A DNA stretch of 64,000 nt from Pseudoduganella lurida (GTDB taxonomy: Bacteria > Pseudomonadota > Gammaproteobacteria > Burkholderiales > Burkholderiaceae_D), in the NCBI RefSeq assembly GCF_007830455.1, contig NZ_VLLB01000003.1:558001-622000 (forward strand), in the 5' to 3' direction. The notes under the pieces are model-generated. The model ran no database searches. It saw nothing but the letters and a program-made list of their open reading frames with translations, and was not told where the DNA came from. The translations under genes were made by a program, and so were the position numbers. Of this stretch, positions 8,681-17,059 are shown piece after piece (the first letter of the stretch is position 1; the number at the start of each line of letters is the position of its first letter).

Positions 8681-9454
8681 GACCTGCGACTGCTTCTGGG
8701 TCGCATAGAACAGCGCATCGGCACCCAGCAGCAGCTGGCGCGGCGGCTCCTCGTGGTCGGCCATCTCCAGCACCACCCTGGCCACCTGGTCCGGATCGCC
8801 CGGTTCGTGGCCGGCGTGGCCGTTCATCACGCGTTCGGCGTCGCGCGCGGCACCCTCGTAGTCGCCGATGCGGCGCTGCGTTTTGAGCAGTGATCGGCCG
8901 GCATAATCGGTGCGCATGCCGCCCGGCTGGATGCTGATCACCTTGATGCCCAGCTCCGCCACTTCGTCCGCCATCGTCTGCATGATGCCTTCCAGCGCAT
9001 GCTTGCTGCCGCAGTAGATGCCGGTGCCGGCCCAGGTGGCCACGCCGCTGACGGAGCTGATGTTGATGATGCGGCCGGCCTGGCGGCGGCGCATCGCGGG
9101 CAGCACGGCCTGCGCGGCGGCGAGCGGGCCGAACACGTTCACGTCGAACTGCGCGCGGGCTTCGGCAAGGCTGGTCTCCTCGACCGCGCCGCAGATGCCG
9201 TAGCCGGCGTTATTGACCAGCACGTCGATGCCGGCCGTTTGCGCTTCCACGCTGGCGACGGCCGCATGCAGCGCCGCCTCGTCGCGCACGTCGAGCACGA
9301 AGCCCAGTGCGCGGCCGGGGGCAATCGTTTCGAACGCGTCCAGCTGCGCGGCGCCCCGCACGGTGCCGGCCACGGTATCGCCGCGCGCCAGTGCCGCGGT
9401 GGCGATCGCCTTGCCCAGGCCGCCCGAAACGCCGGTGATGAACCAGGTTGTCAT
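8621..9454 (-). CDS. Short-chain dehydrogenase/reductase (classical SDR)
   Basis: A 277-residue NAD(P)-dependent oxidoreductase. ATG at 9454 is chosen over an in-frame start at 9553 because AAAGGAAG precedes it and the protein then begins with the Rossmann strand TTWFITGVSGGLG (TGxxxGxG at 7-14). NNAG (81-84), the catalytic Ser in NISSVSG (131-137), and YxxxK (Tyr147, Lys151) are intact; IQPGGMRTDY follows. The closest flavour is the 'oxidoreductase, SDR family' group of about 280 residues. The C-terminus (MGQWLATSMSTAFRAP) is part of the adjoining tandem repeat. Only 28 bp lie between its start and the stop of the upstream binding-protein gene, so it probably belongs to that operon. Confidence 0.92.
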   Translation of the reverse strand: MTTWFITGVSGGLGKAIATAALARGDTVAGTVRGAAQLDAFETIAPGRALGFVLDVRDEAALHAAVASVEAQTAGIDVLVNNAGYGICGAVEETSLAEARAQFDVNVFGPLAAAQAVLPAMRRRQAGRIINISSVSGVATWAGTGIYCGSKHALEGIMQTMADEVAELGIKVISIQPGGMRTDYAGRSLLKTQRRIGDYEGAARDAERVMNGHAGHEPGDPDQVARVVLEMADHEEPPRQLLLGADALFYATQKQSQVQASMGQWLATSMSTAFRAP

Positions 9455-9482
9455 GGTGTCTTCCTTTATTGTGTGGTGCAGC

Positions 9483-11015
9483 TCAGGCCAGCTTCCAGGT
9501 GTTCGGCAGGACCCAGCCGTTCTTGTACGGCACATAGACCAGCGATTTCGCATGCACCACGCTCGAGACGCCCTGCAGCAGCGGCAGCGAATAGCCCTGT
9601 TCGACGGCCCAGGTTTCGAATTCCCTGTAGCCGGCCATGCGCTTCGCCTGGTCCATCTCGGCCAGCAGCGGTTCCAGGCGCGGCGTCACGTCCGCGCTGC
9701 GCCACACGGAGAACAGCACCTTCGGGTTCAGGTAGGCGCCGATCGACAGTTCCGGGTCGCCGGTGGCGTTGGTCCACATGAACAGCGCGGGGCCTTCCAG
9801 CTTGCCCACTTCCACCTTCGAAAAATACTGGGCCAGCTCGATCGTTTCCAGCGCGGCGTTGATGCCCACCTTCTGCCACATCTGCACGATGGCGCGCGCC
9901 ATCTCGAAGTCGTTCGGGAACACGCCGCGGGTGGCGAAGAAGCGGAACGTCACCGGTTTCGCGGCGCTGTAGCCGGCCTTCGCCAGCAGCGCCTTGGCCG
10001 TATCGGGTGCATGCGCGAACGTGGCGCCCGGGTTGAACGACGGCGTGCCCGGTGCCGAGGCGCGGGCCAGCGGCGCGGCCACGCCGTTGAAGAAGGCCTT
10101 GCCCAGCGCGGCCTTGTCGATCGCATGGTGCATCGCCAGCCGCACGTTGCGGTCGGTGAGGGCGCCACTGTTGACCATGTGGATGAGGAAGCTGTCCACG
10201 GTCGGCGTCAGGGCCGTGTTGAGGCGCGGGTCGCGGGCCAGGCGCAGCGCGTCGCGGATCGGCAGGTTGGCCGCCAGTGCCAGCTGGCCGGACTGCACGC
10301 CGGAGACGCGCGTGGTGGGATCCTTCACGACCTGGATCGTCACGTTCGGCACCTTGGCCACGCCGCGCCAGTGTTTGTCGAACGCGGCCAGCACGATGCG
10401 CGAATCGCGCTGGTACTGCACCAGCTTGTAGGGGCCGGTGCCGATCGGCCTGGCCATGAAGCCGGCCATGCCCACTTTCTCGATGTACGCCTTGGGCAGG
10501 ATGAATGCACCGGCATAGCCCAGGTACTGCGGCGCGCTGACGAAGCGCTGGGAGAGATGCACGACGGCCTTCGTCGGCGACGGCAGGTCGATGCGGGTGA
10601 CGTTCTGCCAGATAGAGCCCAGTTGCAGCGTCTTGTCGGCGCGGGGCCGGTCGAAGAAGGTGTACTTGAAATCGGCGGACGTCATCCTGTCGCCATTGTG
10701 GAACAGCACGTCGTCGCGGAACTCCAGCTCCAGCGCGAGGCCCTTCTGGTCGGCCCAGCGCCAGGCCTTCACGAGGCCCGGCTGCAGCGTCGAATCGGCC
10801 GCGTATTCGAGCGGCTGGTCGAACAGGCATTTGTACAGGGGCATCTGCTGCGGCGCGATGCGGCTGGTCGGGTCCCAGTTGTACACATCGAACGGGAAGG
10901 CGACCGTGACGGCGGCCGGCGCCGGTGCCGCATCGGCAGCGCGGATGCCCCAGTGCGCGCCGAGCAGGCTGCCGATGCCGTACGTGCCGGTCTTGACGAA
11001 ATTGCGACGATCCAT
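9483..11015 (-). CDS. Periplasmic substrate-binding protein of a peptide-type ABC importer (SBP family 5)
   Basis: A 510-residue family-5 solute-binding protein (the DppA/OppA type), expected to capture peptides, amides or other small ligands in the periplasm. The N-terminus MDRRNFVKTG with a following hydrophobic stretch (to about residue 30) is a twin-arginine type export signal. The body has family features such as YNWDPTSRIAP, LVKAWRWADQKGLALELEFRDDV (split over about 80-105), FHNGDRMTSADF and RPIGTGPYKL. It is encoded between a TauD-type oxygenase and an SDR on one strand, while the matching permeases and ATPase are 4 kb away on the other strand. Start: AGGAG lies before ATG at 11015 within a 9-bp repeat tract. 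Confidence 0.9.
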   Translation of the reverse strand: MDRRNFVKTGTYGIGSLLGAHWGIRAADAAPAPAAVTVAFPFDVYNWDPTSRIAPQQMPLYKCLFDQPLEYAADSTLQPGLVKAWRWADQKGLALELEFRDDVLFHNGDRMTSADFKYTFFDRPRADKTLQLGSIWQNVTRIDLPSPTKAVVHLSQRFVSAPQYLGYAGAFILPKAYIEKVGMAGFMARPIGTGPYKLVQYQRDSRIVLAAFDKHWRGVAKVPNVTIQVVKDPTTRVSGVQSGQLALAANLPIRDALRLARDPRLNTALTPTVDSFLIHMVNSGALTDRNVRLAMHHAIDKAALGKAFFNGVAAPLARASAPGTPSFNPGATFAHAPDTAKALLAKAGYSAAKPVTFRFFATRGVFPNDFEMARAIVQMWQKVGINAALETIELAQYFSKVEVGKLEGPALFMWTNATGDPELSIGAYLNPKVLFSVWRSADVTPRLEPLLAEMDQAKRMAGYREFETWAVEQGYSLPLLQGVSSVVHAKSLVYVPYKNGWVLPNTWKLA

Positions 11016-11020
11016 AGGGC

Positions 11021-11075
11021 TCCTGATGTTCCTGATGTTGCGCTGATATTCCTGATGTTCCTGATGTTGCTGACG
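11021..11075. repeat. 9-bp repeats in the leader of the binding-protein gene
   Basis: TCCTGATGT occurs four times, in two adjacent pairs, with degenerate copies between and after. On the minus strand each unit reads ACATCAGGA and so contains the AGGA of a Shine-Dalgarno sequence; the copy nearest the gene supplies the apparent ribosome-binding site for ATG at 11015. Whether the upstream copies matter for translation is unknown. Confidence 0.7.
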
Positions 11076-11091
11076 TGCGTGAAGGATGCGT

Positions 11092-11973
11092 TCAATACGG
11101 CCGGTCGCCCTTGACCCACAGCCGGTGCATCTCGCGGATGTATTTCTGGTCGTCGAACAGGGTGCCGGTGTGCATCGTGCAGCGGTTATCCCACATCAGC
11201 ACGTCGCCGACCTGCCATTTGTGGCGGTACACGAACTGCTCCTGCGTGCCGTAGGCCACCAGCTCGTCGACCAGGGCCAGTGCCTCTTCGGTGGACAGGC
11301 CGGGAATGCCCTTCACGGTGCCGCTGCTGGGCCACAGCGCCTTGCGGCCGTTGGCGGGATGGGTGCGGATCAGCGGGTGCATCACGTCCGGGCTGTCGGC
11401 CAGCTGTTCCGGCGTGAGCTTGCGGCGGTTGAAGTCGCGCGTTTCCATGAAGTGCTGGTAGCTGTGGTGCACCTGCAGCGGATCGAGCTCGCGGCGGCGC
11501 TCTTCCGGCAGCGAGTCGTAGGCCGCCACCATGTCGGCCACCAGCGTGTCGGCGCCTTCCGGCGGCACCTCCACGGCGTACAGCATCGTGCACATCACCG
11601 GTTCCTGCTTGTACGAGTAATCCGTGTGCCAGCCCACGCCGTCGTTGTGGATGCCGATCGGCTTGCCGTCGCGGATGCGGTTCGACAGGCGGTACACGAA
11701 CGGGTGGGTGGGGATCGTGTATTCCGTCAGCGTGTGCTTTTCCGGCTGGCCGAACTGGCTCACGAAGCGCACCAGCGCATCCGGGTCCATGGTCTGGCCG
11801 CGCAGCAGGATCGCGCCGTTCAGGTGGAATGCGGCGACGACGGCCGCCAGTTCGTCCTCGCTGGCGGTGGCGAGGTCGACGCCGAAGATCTCGGCGCCGA
11901 AATTGTTCTTCAGTTTGCGGGTTTCCAGGACGGGGAGCTTCAGTTCGGCGCTATGGGTGGCGGGTGCGTTCAT
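11092..11973 (-). CDS. TauD/TfdA-family 2-oxoglutarate-dependent dioxygenase
   Basis: A 293-residue Fe(II)/2-oxoglutarate oxygenase that hydroxylates a substrate, often leading to C-S, C-O or C-N cleavage (taurine, 2,4-D and similar compounds are family substrates). The facial triad is visible: HTD in GWHTDYSY (His116, Asp118) and the distal His268 in WDNRCTMHTG; Arg280 and Arg284 in the following YIREMHR are the expected 2-oxoglutarate ligands. Full length. It is first in a leftward series with the binding protein and SDR, suggesting that the imported ligand is oxidised by it. The substrate cannot be told from sequence. Confidence 0.92.
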   Translation of the reverse strand: MNAPATHSAELKLPVLETRKLKNNFGAEIFGVDLATASEDELAAVVAAFHLNGAILLRGQTMDPDALVRFVSQFGQPEKHTLTEYTIPTHPFVYRLSNRIRDGKPIGIHNDGVGWHTDYSYKQEPVMCTMLYAVEVPPEGADTLVADMVAAYDSLPEERRRELDPLQVHHSYQHFMETRDFNRRKLTPEQLADSPDVMHPLIRTHPANGRKALWPSSGTVKGIPGLSTEEALALVDELVAYGTQEQFVYRHKWQVGDVLMWDNRCTMHTGTLFDDQKYIREMHRLWVKGDRPY

Positions 11974-12471
11974 ACATTCTTTCGTGATGGGTGGGAGGGG
12001 CGTCCAGGGGGGCGAAATGCCCGGCTCAGAACGGCGTCAGCCACCAATAGGATTGCAATAAGCAACTTTCAAACCAGCTGATGGCGGGGCAGGGCAGGGT
12101 CACGGCTCACCTCTTTCATTGCGCGGCGCAAGGTCGCTGATCGTGCCGCCAGCTTACGGTGCCCGGCCGGGCGGCACTTGCCTGACGGCGTCCGGCATCT
12201 TGTGTTTTCGTGCGTGGCACCTATGCACCTATGCACCGATGCACCGATGCACCGATGCACCGATGCACCGATGCACCGATGCACCGATGCACCGATGCAC
12301 CGATGACGGCCGGAAAGACTAATCGTGGTGAAGTCGTGCACGTTTTTCGGGCACGCAGTCGGGCTATCGCTAGCATTCGGGAAGCCTGTCGGCGGGCGGA
12401 AGCGTTTCGTCGTTTGGCCCGGATATTGCTTTTGCTAACGATGACTGTATCGATCACCAACGGGAGGCAGC
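11974..12471. other. Intergenic region between divergent TauD-type and AraC genes
   Basis: About 500 bp with no convincing gene. It must hold the promoters of the leftward oxygenase operon and of the rightward AraC gene. Its most conspicuous element is an 8-bp tandem repeat (12217-12304, listed separately). I see no clear sigma-70 hexamer pair or perfect palindrome beyond this. Confidence 0.5.
12217..12304. repeat. 8-bp simple-sequence repeat, 11 units, upstream of the AraC gene
   Basis: Two copies of GCACCTAT are followed by nine exact copies of GCACCGAT. The tract ends 167 bp before the AraC start and about 240 bp before the TauD-type gene start. Perfect tandem octamers are prone to slippage; 8 is not a multiple of 3, but no supported gene reads through it, so any effect would be on promoter spacing. 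Confidence 0.9.
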
Positions 12472-13440
12472 ATGCAAGCAGAAGCACTGAAGTCGTGGAA
12501 GTGGTCCAGCGACCAGATCGGTTCGACGGAGCGGGCCGATGCCTGGAGCGATACCTTGAACCGCATCTCGATGCCTGGCGCGCTGCTGCAGACGCAGCGC
12601 GAATTCCACGGCGATATCTGCAGCGTCGTGTCGCCTCTCGGCATCGAGTTCTCGCTGCTCGAAGCGTCGCCGCAGACGATTTCCGGCCGCTGCGAAAATT
12701 CCTCTGGTGCCGTGTGGCTGGCGCTGCTCCTGTCCGGCACCTATGAACTCAACGACGGCGGCCGATGTATCCCGCTGCAGTGCGGCGACATCATCTACGG
12801 GCCGGGCGGCCGCGACTCCACACTGGAAGTGACGGATGAATTCCGCCTGCTGTATGTGAATATTCCCGCGCCGCTGCTGCATCCGCGCCTGCTCAACCCC
12901 GTCACGCTGCAGCCTGGCGCGCTGCCCACGCAGGCCGGCGGCAACCGCGTGTTTGCCGCGATGCTGGCCTCGATCGCCGACAACCTGTCGGAGCTGACGG
13001 CCGTGCAGATGCGGCCCATCGAGATGTCGCTGTCCGAATTCATCATCGCCGGGCTGGCCGAGGAATCGTCGTTCCGCAGCTTCGGCAACGTGGCGCGCTC
13101 GGCGCATTTCCACCGCATCTGCCAGGCCATCGAGGCCGTGCTGGGCGATCCGGAGCTCTCGGTGCGCAGCATCGCCGAGAGCCAGAACGCCTCGTCGCGC
13201 TATGTGCAGAAGCTGTTCGAGGAAGCCGAGCTCAGTTTCGGCCAGTACGTGCGCCAGCGCCGCCTGGCTCAGTGCCGCAAGGACCTGGCCAGCGCGGCGC
13301 ACCGCAACCTGTCGATCCTGGATATCTGCTTCCGCTGGGGCTTCAACGACGCGGCCCATTTCAGCCGCAGCTTCCGCGCCGAATTCGGCGTGACGCCGCG
13401 CGAATACCGCCAGAGCCAGCTGGGCCGGCGCCTGCAGTAG
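12472..13440 (+). CDS. AraC-family transcriptional regulator
   Basis: A 322-residue regulator. Residues about 1-190 form an AraC-binding-like effector domain (PF14525 flavour: the ALLLSGTYELND and CGDIIYGPGG segments), and about 215-315 the double helix-turn-helix, including LSVRSIAESQNASSRYVQKL and ILDICFRWGFNDAAHFSRSF (each shown at its limit) and the terminal TPREYRQS signature. GGGAGG precedes the ATG. The gene lies between two oxygenase operons (TauD-type at left, Rieske-type at right), so it is the natural candidate to control them. The inducer is unknown. Confidence 0.93.
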   Translation: MQAEALKSWKWSSDQIGSTERADAWSDTLNRISMPGALLQTQREFHGDICSVVSPLGIEFSLLEASPQTISGRCENSSGAVWLALLLSGTYELNDGGRCIPLQCGDIIYGPGGRDSTLEVTDEFRLLYVNIPAPLLHPRLLNPVTLQPGALPTQAGGNRVFAAMLASIADNLSELTAVQMRPIEMSLSEFIIAGLAEESSFRSFGNVARSAHFHRICQAIEAVLGDPELSVRSIAESQNASSRYVQKLFEEAELSFGQYVRQRRLAQCRKDLASAAHRNLSILDICFRWGFNDAAHFSRSFRAEFGVTPREYRQSQLGRRLQ

Positions 13441-13458
13441 TCGATGGGCGAGGGAGAG

Positions 13459-13484
13459 GACGGCCCGCCGGGTGGCGGGCCGTC
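13459..13484. terminator. Strong GC hairpin between convergent AraC and Rieske genes
   Basis: GACGGCCCGCC and GGCGGGCCGTC form an 11-bp perfect stem with a 4-base loop. It lies 18 bp after the AraC stop. Neither side has a proper T-run in the transcribed direction (the plus strand continues with TAAGAAAAAA), so it could be a Rho-assisted or processing hairpin rather than a classic intrinsic terminator. Confidence 0.55.
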
Positions 13485-13494
13485 TAAGAAAAAA

Positions 13495-13566
13495 CAGCGG
13501 AACAAACCGCGGAACAAACCGCGGGAAAAACCGCGGAAAAAACAGCGCGAAACGCAGCGCGCGCCG
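13495..13566. repeat. 12-bp tandem repeat beside the Rieske gene stop codon
   Basis: Five to six units based on CCGCGGAACAAA run in 12-bp steps from 13495; the later units grade into GC-rich sequence near 13560. The tract ends about 15-25 bp before the stop codon of the leftward Rieske gene (13582). Confidence 0.75.
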
Positions 13567-13581
13567 GGCGCGCCGCGGTGC

Positions 13582-14793
13582 TTACGCGACGGCGGTGATG
13601 GGAATGCTGCGCAGCGTGGCCGTTCGCTGGCCGTGTGCGGCGAGGTAGCGCTGCACCAGCCAGTGGTTGAACGACTGCTGCGCCTGTTCCTGCCAGGAGT
13701 AGCGGCCCCGCACGGCGTAGCGCGAGCGCAGGCCCACCTGCACCTGCTTGTCCACGTGCAGATCCTGGGCAACGATCTCGGAGACCGAGTTCAGCGTCAT
13801 CTCCAGGCGCTTGTAGTACATCTTGTCCTTCATCGCGCCGGGCGCCATCAGCACGCCCTGGTCCATGATGTGCGTCTCGGCCGAATCGGCGCGCAGGATC
13901 ATGAACAGGATCATGTCGGCATTGATCACCAGCGACAGCGTCGGTGGCAGGTTCACGAACAGCATGCGGTTGCGCTCCTCCTCCGTGAGCGCCGGGAAGA
14001 TCGGGAACACGGTCTTCTGCGTGACGTTGAAGGCAGCGTCCGGGTGCGTGGTGCCGTTGAAGCGGTAGTAGCCGGCCGTGTCGTCCGGCAGGTCGTCCGG
14101 GAAGCTGGCCAGCGCGCTGGGCACGAAGTCGTGCAGCGGGCCCATATGCAGCTTGTTGGCGTGGTAGCCGTCGTTGTTATTCTCGAACATCACCTTCCAG
14201 TTCCAGTCGTAGCGCGTGCCCGGTTCGGGACGGGGGCCTTCGGCGATGTCCATCCGGTAGTTGGCCACCACCTTGTCGATCGCGGCCAGGCGCGGCGCGA
14301 GCGGCGGAGCCAGCGGATCGAAGTTCACGAAGATGAAGCCCTGCCACAGCTCGACCTGCAGCGTGGGCAGGCAGAAGTCCTTCTTGTCGAAACCTTCGGT
14401 CTTTTCCATGGCCGGCGCGCCGATCAGTTCACCGTCCAGCGAATAGGTCCAGTGGTGGTAGGGGCACAGGAAGGCGCGCGCATTGCCGGCGCCTTCGGCC
14501 ACCAGCATGGCGCGATGCTGGCACACGGCGGACATGGCCTTGATCTCGTTCTTCGCATTGCGGGCGATCAGCAGCGGCTCGCCGATGATCTCGGTGCTGA
14601 AGAAGTCGCCCGGCTTGGCCACCCACGAGGCGCGGCCCACGCACAGCCATTCGTGGTTGAACACCGCTTCCTTTTCGAATTCGTAGAAGGCGGCGTCCGT
14701 ATAGCACAGCGGCGGCAGCGTGTTGGCCTGCTCGACCGCCAGTGCCGACGTGTTCAGTGCATCAAAAAAAGCCTGGTCCGGGAATCCCATCAT
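13582..14793 (-). CDS. Rieske-type ring-hydroxylating/demethylating oxygenase, alpha subunit
   Basis: A 403-residue terminal oxygenase that activates O2 at a mononuclear iron using electrons passed through a Rieske cluster. ATG at 14793 (or the adjacent ATG at 14790) follows GGAGAGAG; a longer in-frame version from 14826 lacks this. The Rieske ligands are CQH (Cys91, His93) and CPYHH (Cys110, His113). The catalytic iron motif ENNNDGYHANKLH (204-216) gives His211 and His216 with Asp208 as the bridging acid. It diverges from the ABC permease genes; the VanB-type reductase 5.5 kb to the right is the likely electron donor. No beta subunit is present, as in alpha-only demethylases and amine/aromatic monooxygenases. 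Substrate unknown. Confidence 0.93.
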   Translation of the reverse strand: MMGFPDQAFFDALNTSALAVEQANTLPPLCYTDAAFYEFEKEAVFNHEWLCVGRASWVAKPGDFFSTEIIGEPLLIARNAKNEIKAMSAVCQHRAMLVAEGAGNARAFLCPYHHWTYSLDGELIGAPAMEKTEGFDKKDFCLPTLQVELWQGFIFVNFDPLAPPLAPRLAAIDKVVANYRMDIAEGPRPEPGTRYDWNWKVMFENNNDGYHANKLHMGPLHDFVPSALASFPDDLPDDTAGYYRFNGTTHPDAAFNVTQKTVFPIFPALTEEERNRMLFVNLPPTLSLVINADMILFMILRADSAETHIMDQGVLMAPGAMKDKMYYKRLEMTLNSVSEIVAQDLHVDKQVQVGLRSRYAVRGRYSWQEQAQQSFNHWLVQRYLAAHGQRTATLRSIPITAVA

Positions 14794-14906
14794 CTCTCTC
14801 CAATTTCTCCAGTAAGCGGTGTGCATCTACGGGGAGCGGCCATTGCCCTCCAATGCCGCCATGTTAGCCAGCGCGCGGGGCCGATACTTGCCGCGCCACG
14901 CACGGG

Positions 14907-14919
14907 AAATAGACTATTT
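14907..14919. promoter_or_regulatory. AT-rich palindrome in the Rieske/ABC divergent region
   Basis: AAATAG-A-CTATTT is a perfect short palindrome in a GC-rich 274-bp region that separates the divergent Rieske and permease genes. It is 114 bp from the Rieske start and 149 bp from the permease start. It could be a regulator site, perhaps for the nearby AraC protein, but this is speculative. Confidence 0.3.
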
Positions 14920-15067
14920 GCCGGGTCGGCGCATGCCCGCTCCGCCCACGCCCGCACATGCAGTTTCAGCGTAGTCCTCGTGCGCCCGCCGTCAAGTAGC
15001 GCGCCGGCGCGCTGGCTATGATCGATTGCCGCAGCCGCTCCAACCTACCGAAGCCGATTCCGCCAAC

Positions 15068-16153
15068 ATGCCCACTACCCTGTCGATGCCTACCCTCCGG
15101 CCGCTCCCTCCGCTCATGCTGCAGCAGCTGGTGCTGGGCGGCGGCCTCGCGCTGTTCCACGTCGCTCACCGGCTTGCCGCCCGCCTGCTGATGATGGCGG
15201 TGGTGGCGCTGGTGGTGTTCGTGGTGCTGCGCATCCTGCCCGTCAACCCGCTGGGCATGCTGCTGCCGCCAACGGCCACCGCCGCCGACATCGCCGCGCT
15301 GACCCGCACGCTGGGCCTGGACCAGCCGTTGTGGGTGCAGTTCCTCATCTGGCTGAAGAAAGTCGTGCACGGCGATTTCGGCCTGTCGATCCAGTCCGGT
15401 CGCGAGGTGGGGCCGCTGATCTGGCAGGCGTTGCCCACCACGCTGCAGCTGGTCGGCTGCGGCCTGTTCCTGGGCATCGGCGCGGGCGTGGCCAGCGGCC
15501 TGCTGGCGTTCCGGTTTCTCGGCCGGCCGGTGGAGCGCGCGCTCGATGTCGGCGGCAGCATCGCCATCTCCGTGCCGGACTTCCTGTGGGCGATCCTGAT
15601 GATCCTGGGACTGGGCATCGGCCTGCGCTGGCTGCCGTTCCTGGGGCCGATCGATGCCGGCATCACGCTGCCGCGCGTGACGGGCCTGCTGCTGGTCGAT
15701 GCGGCGCTGGCCGGCGACTGGCTGGCGCTGCGCAGCGTGGCGGCGCACCTGGCGATGCCTGCGCTGGCGCTGGCGCTGGGCATCGCGCCGCCGCTGATGC
15801 GCATCCTGCGATCCAGCCTGATCGAGGTCTACAACGAGGACTACATCGTGGCGGCGCGGCTGCGCGGCGTATCCGAGAACCGCATCCTGCTGCGGCACGC
15901 GCTGCGCAACGCGGCGCTGCCGACGCTGAGCATGATCGGCATGCAGGCCGGCACCATCATCGGCGGCACGCTGCTGCTGGAGACCATCTTCAGCTTTCCC
16001 GGCATCGGCAGCCTGATGGTGACCGCCATCGGCAACCACGACCTGCCCGTGATCCAGGGACTGGCGCTGACGTATGCGGCGGCCGTGCTGGCGATGAACA
16101 TGCTGACCGATGCGCTGCTGGTGCTCGTCAACCCGAGATTGCGACTGTCATGA
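15068..16153 (+). CDS. Peptide/nickel-type ABC transporter permease (DppB-like)
   Basis: A 361-residue inner-membrane permease. ATG at 15068 is chosen; a TTG at 15026 and later ATGs at 15086 and 15116 are possible alternatives. The first TM segment (about 40-60) is followed by a roughly 60-residue periplasmic stretch with the family motif LGLDQPLWVQFLIWL and GDFGLSIQSG, then five more TM segments. The EAA loop reads IVAARLRGVSENRILLRHAL, where the ATPase docks, and the end has the LLETIFSFPGIGSLM signature. It starts the rightward import operon; its stop overlaps the next start by 4 bp (ATGA). Confidence 0.92.
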   Translation: MPTTLSMPTLRPLPPLMLQQLVLGGGLALFHVAHRLAARLLMMAVVALVVFVVLRILPVNPLGMLLPPTATAADIAALTRTLGLDQPLWVQFLIWLKKVVHGDFGLSIQSGREVGPLIWQALPTTLQLVGCGLFLGIGAGVASGLLAFRFLGRPVERALDVGGSIAISVPDFLWAILMILGLGIGLRWLPFLGPIDAGITLPRVTGLLLVDAALAGDWLALRSVAAHLAMPALALALGIAPPLMRILRSSLIEVYNEDYIVAARLRGVSENRILLRHALRNAALPTLSMIGMQAGTIIGGTLLLETIFSFPGIGSLMVTAIGNHDLPVIQGLALTYAAAVLAMNMLTDALLVLVNPRLRLS

Positions 16154-17046
16154 ACACGAAAACCGCTGTTGCCACGCTGCGCGCACCGATGCGCGGCCTG
16201 CCCCTGCTGTCCGAACCGCGCGCCGTGTTCGGCCTGGCCGTGCTGCTGTTGCTGGTGGTGCTGGCGCTGGGCGCGCCGATGTTCGCCCCGCACCTGCCGA
16301 ACGAGCAGGACCTGGTCAACACGCTGCTGCCGCCGATGTGGGTGGAGGGCGGCCTGCGCAGCTTCCCGCTCGGCACCGATGCGCTGGGCCAGTGCATCCT
16401 GTCGCGGCTGATCCACGGGGCGCGCGTCACCGTCCTCATCGCCACGCTGGCGCCGCTGGGGGCGGCCGCGCTGGGCTGCGCGCTGGCGCTGGCCGGCGGC
16501 TACTTCGGCGGCTGGCTGGACTGGCTGATTTTGCGCGTGGTCGATGTGTGGATGTCGTTCCCCGCCATCGTGCTGGCGCTGGTGCTGATGGTCGCGCTGG
16601 AGCCCAGCCTGACGAATGTGATCGCCGCCATCGTGCTGAGCGACTGGACGCGCTTCTGCCGCATCATCCGCAGCGAAGTCGTGGTGCTGCGCCGCCGCGA
16701 GTACGTGGCGGCAGCGCGCATCGCCGGCGCGCGCCACTGGCAGGTGGTGCTGCGCGATATCGTGCCCGGCATCCTGCCCGTGCTGATCTCGCTGGTCAGC
16801 ATCGAGATGGGCGTGGCCGTGGTGGCCGAGGCGATCCTGTCGTTCGCCGGCCGCTCGGTGCCGCCGGCCGTGCCGACCTGGGGCACGATGGTGGCCGACG
16901 GCCTGCAGAACGTCTTCAGCTCGCAGTGGGGGCTGATCCTGCCGGTGCTGTGCATCGTGCTGACCGTGCTGGCCACCACGCTGCTGGGCGACGGCCTGCG
17001 CCGCAGCACCGATCCGCGCCTGCTGGGCCGCACCGCCGCACGCTGA
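16150..17046 (+). CDS. Peptide/nickel-type ABC transporter permease (DppC-like)
   Basis: A 298-residue second permease of the importer. ATG at 16150 overlaps the previous stop (ATGA), which indicates translational coupling. An N-terminal TM (about 22-44), the periplasmic SFPLGTDALGQCILSRLIHG block, then TM segments with the EAA-type loop YVAAARIAGARHWQVVLRDI and the terminal VPTWGTMVADG motif are typical of DppC/OppC. The heterodimer with the preceding protein would form the channel for the ligand delivered by the family-5 binding protein. Confidence 0.92.
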   Translation: MNTKTAVATLRAPMRGLPLLSEPRAVFGLAVLLLLVVLALGAPMFAPHLPNEQDLVNTLLPPMWVEGGLRSFPLGTDALGQCILSRLIHGARVTVLIATLAPLGAAALGCALALAGGYFGGWLDWLILRVVDVWMSFPAIVLALVLMVALEPSLTNVIAAIVLSDWTRFCRIIRSEVVVLRRREYVAAARIAGARHWQVVLRDIVPGILPVLISLVSIEMGVAVVAEAILSFAGRSVPPAVPTWGTMVADGLQNVFSSQWGLILPVLCIVLTVLATTLLGDGLRRSTDPRLLGRTAAR

Positions 17047-17059
17047 CAAGGAGAACCTG

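Noticed and set aside
12210..12746. Open frame reading through the 8-bp repeat into the AraC gene
   Set aside because: It gives a low-complexity His/Asp/Ala/Met peptide and then an out-of-frame reading of the AraC gene; no ribosome-binding site.
13444..15021. A 525-codon plus-strand frame opposite the Rieske gene
   Set aside because: It overlaps the full-length Rieske gene antisense and shows only Arg/His/Val-rich sequence with no motif.
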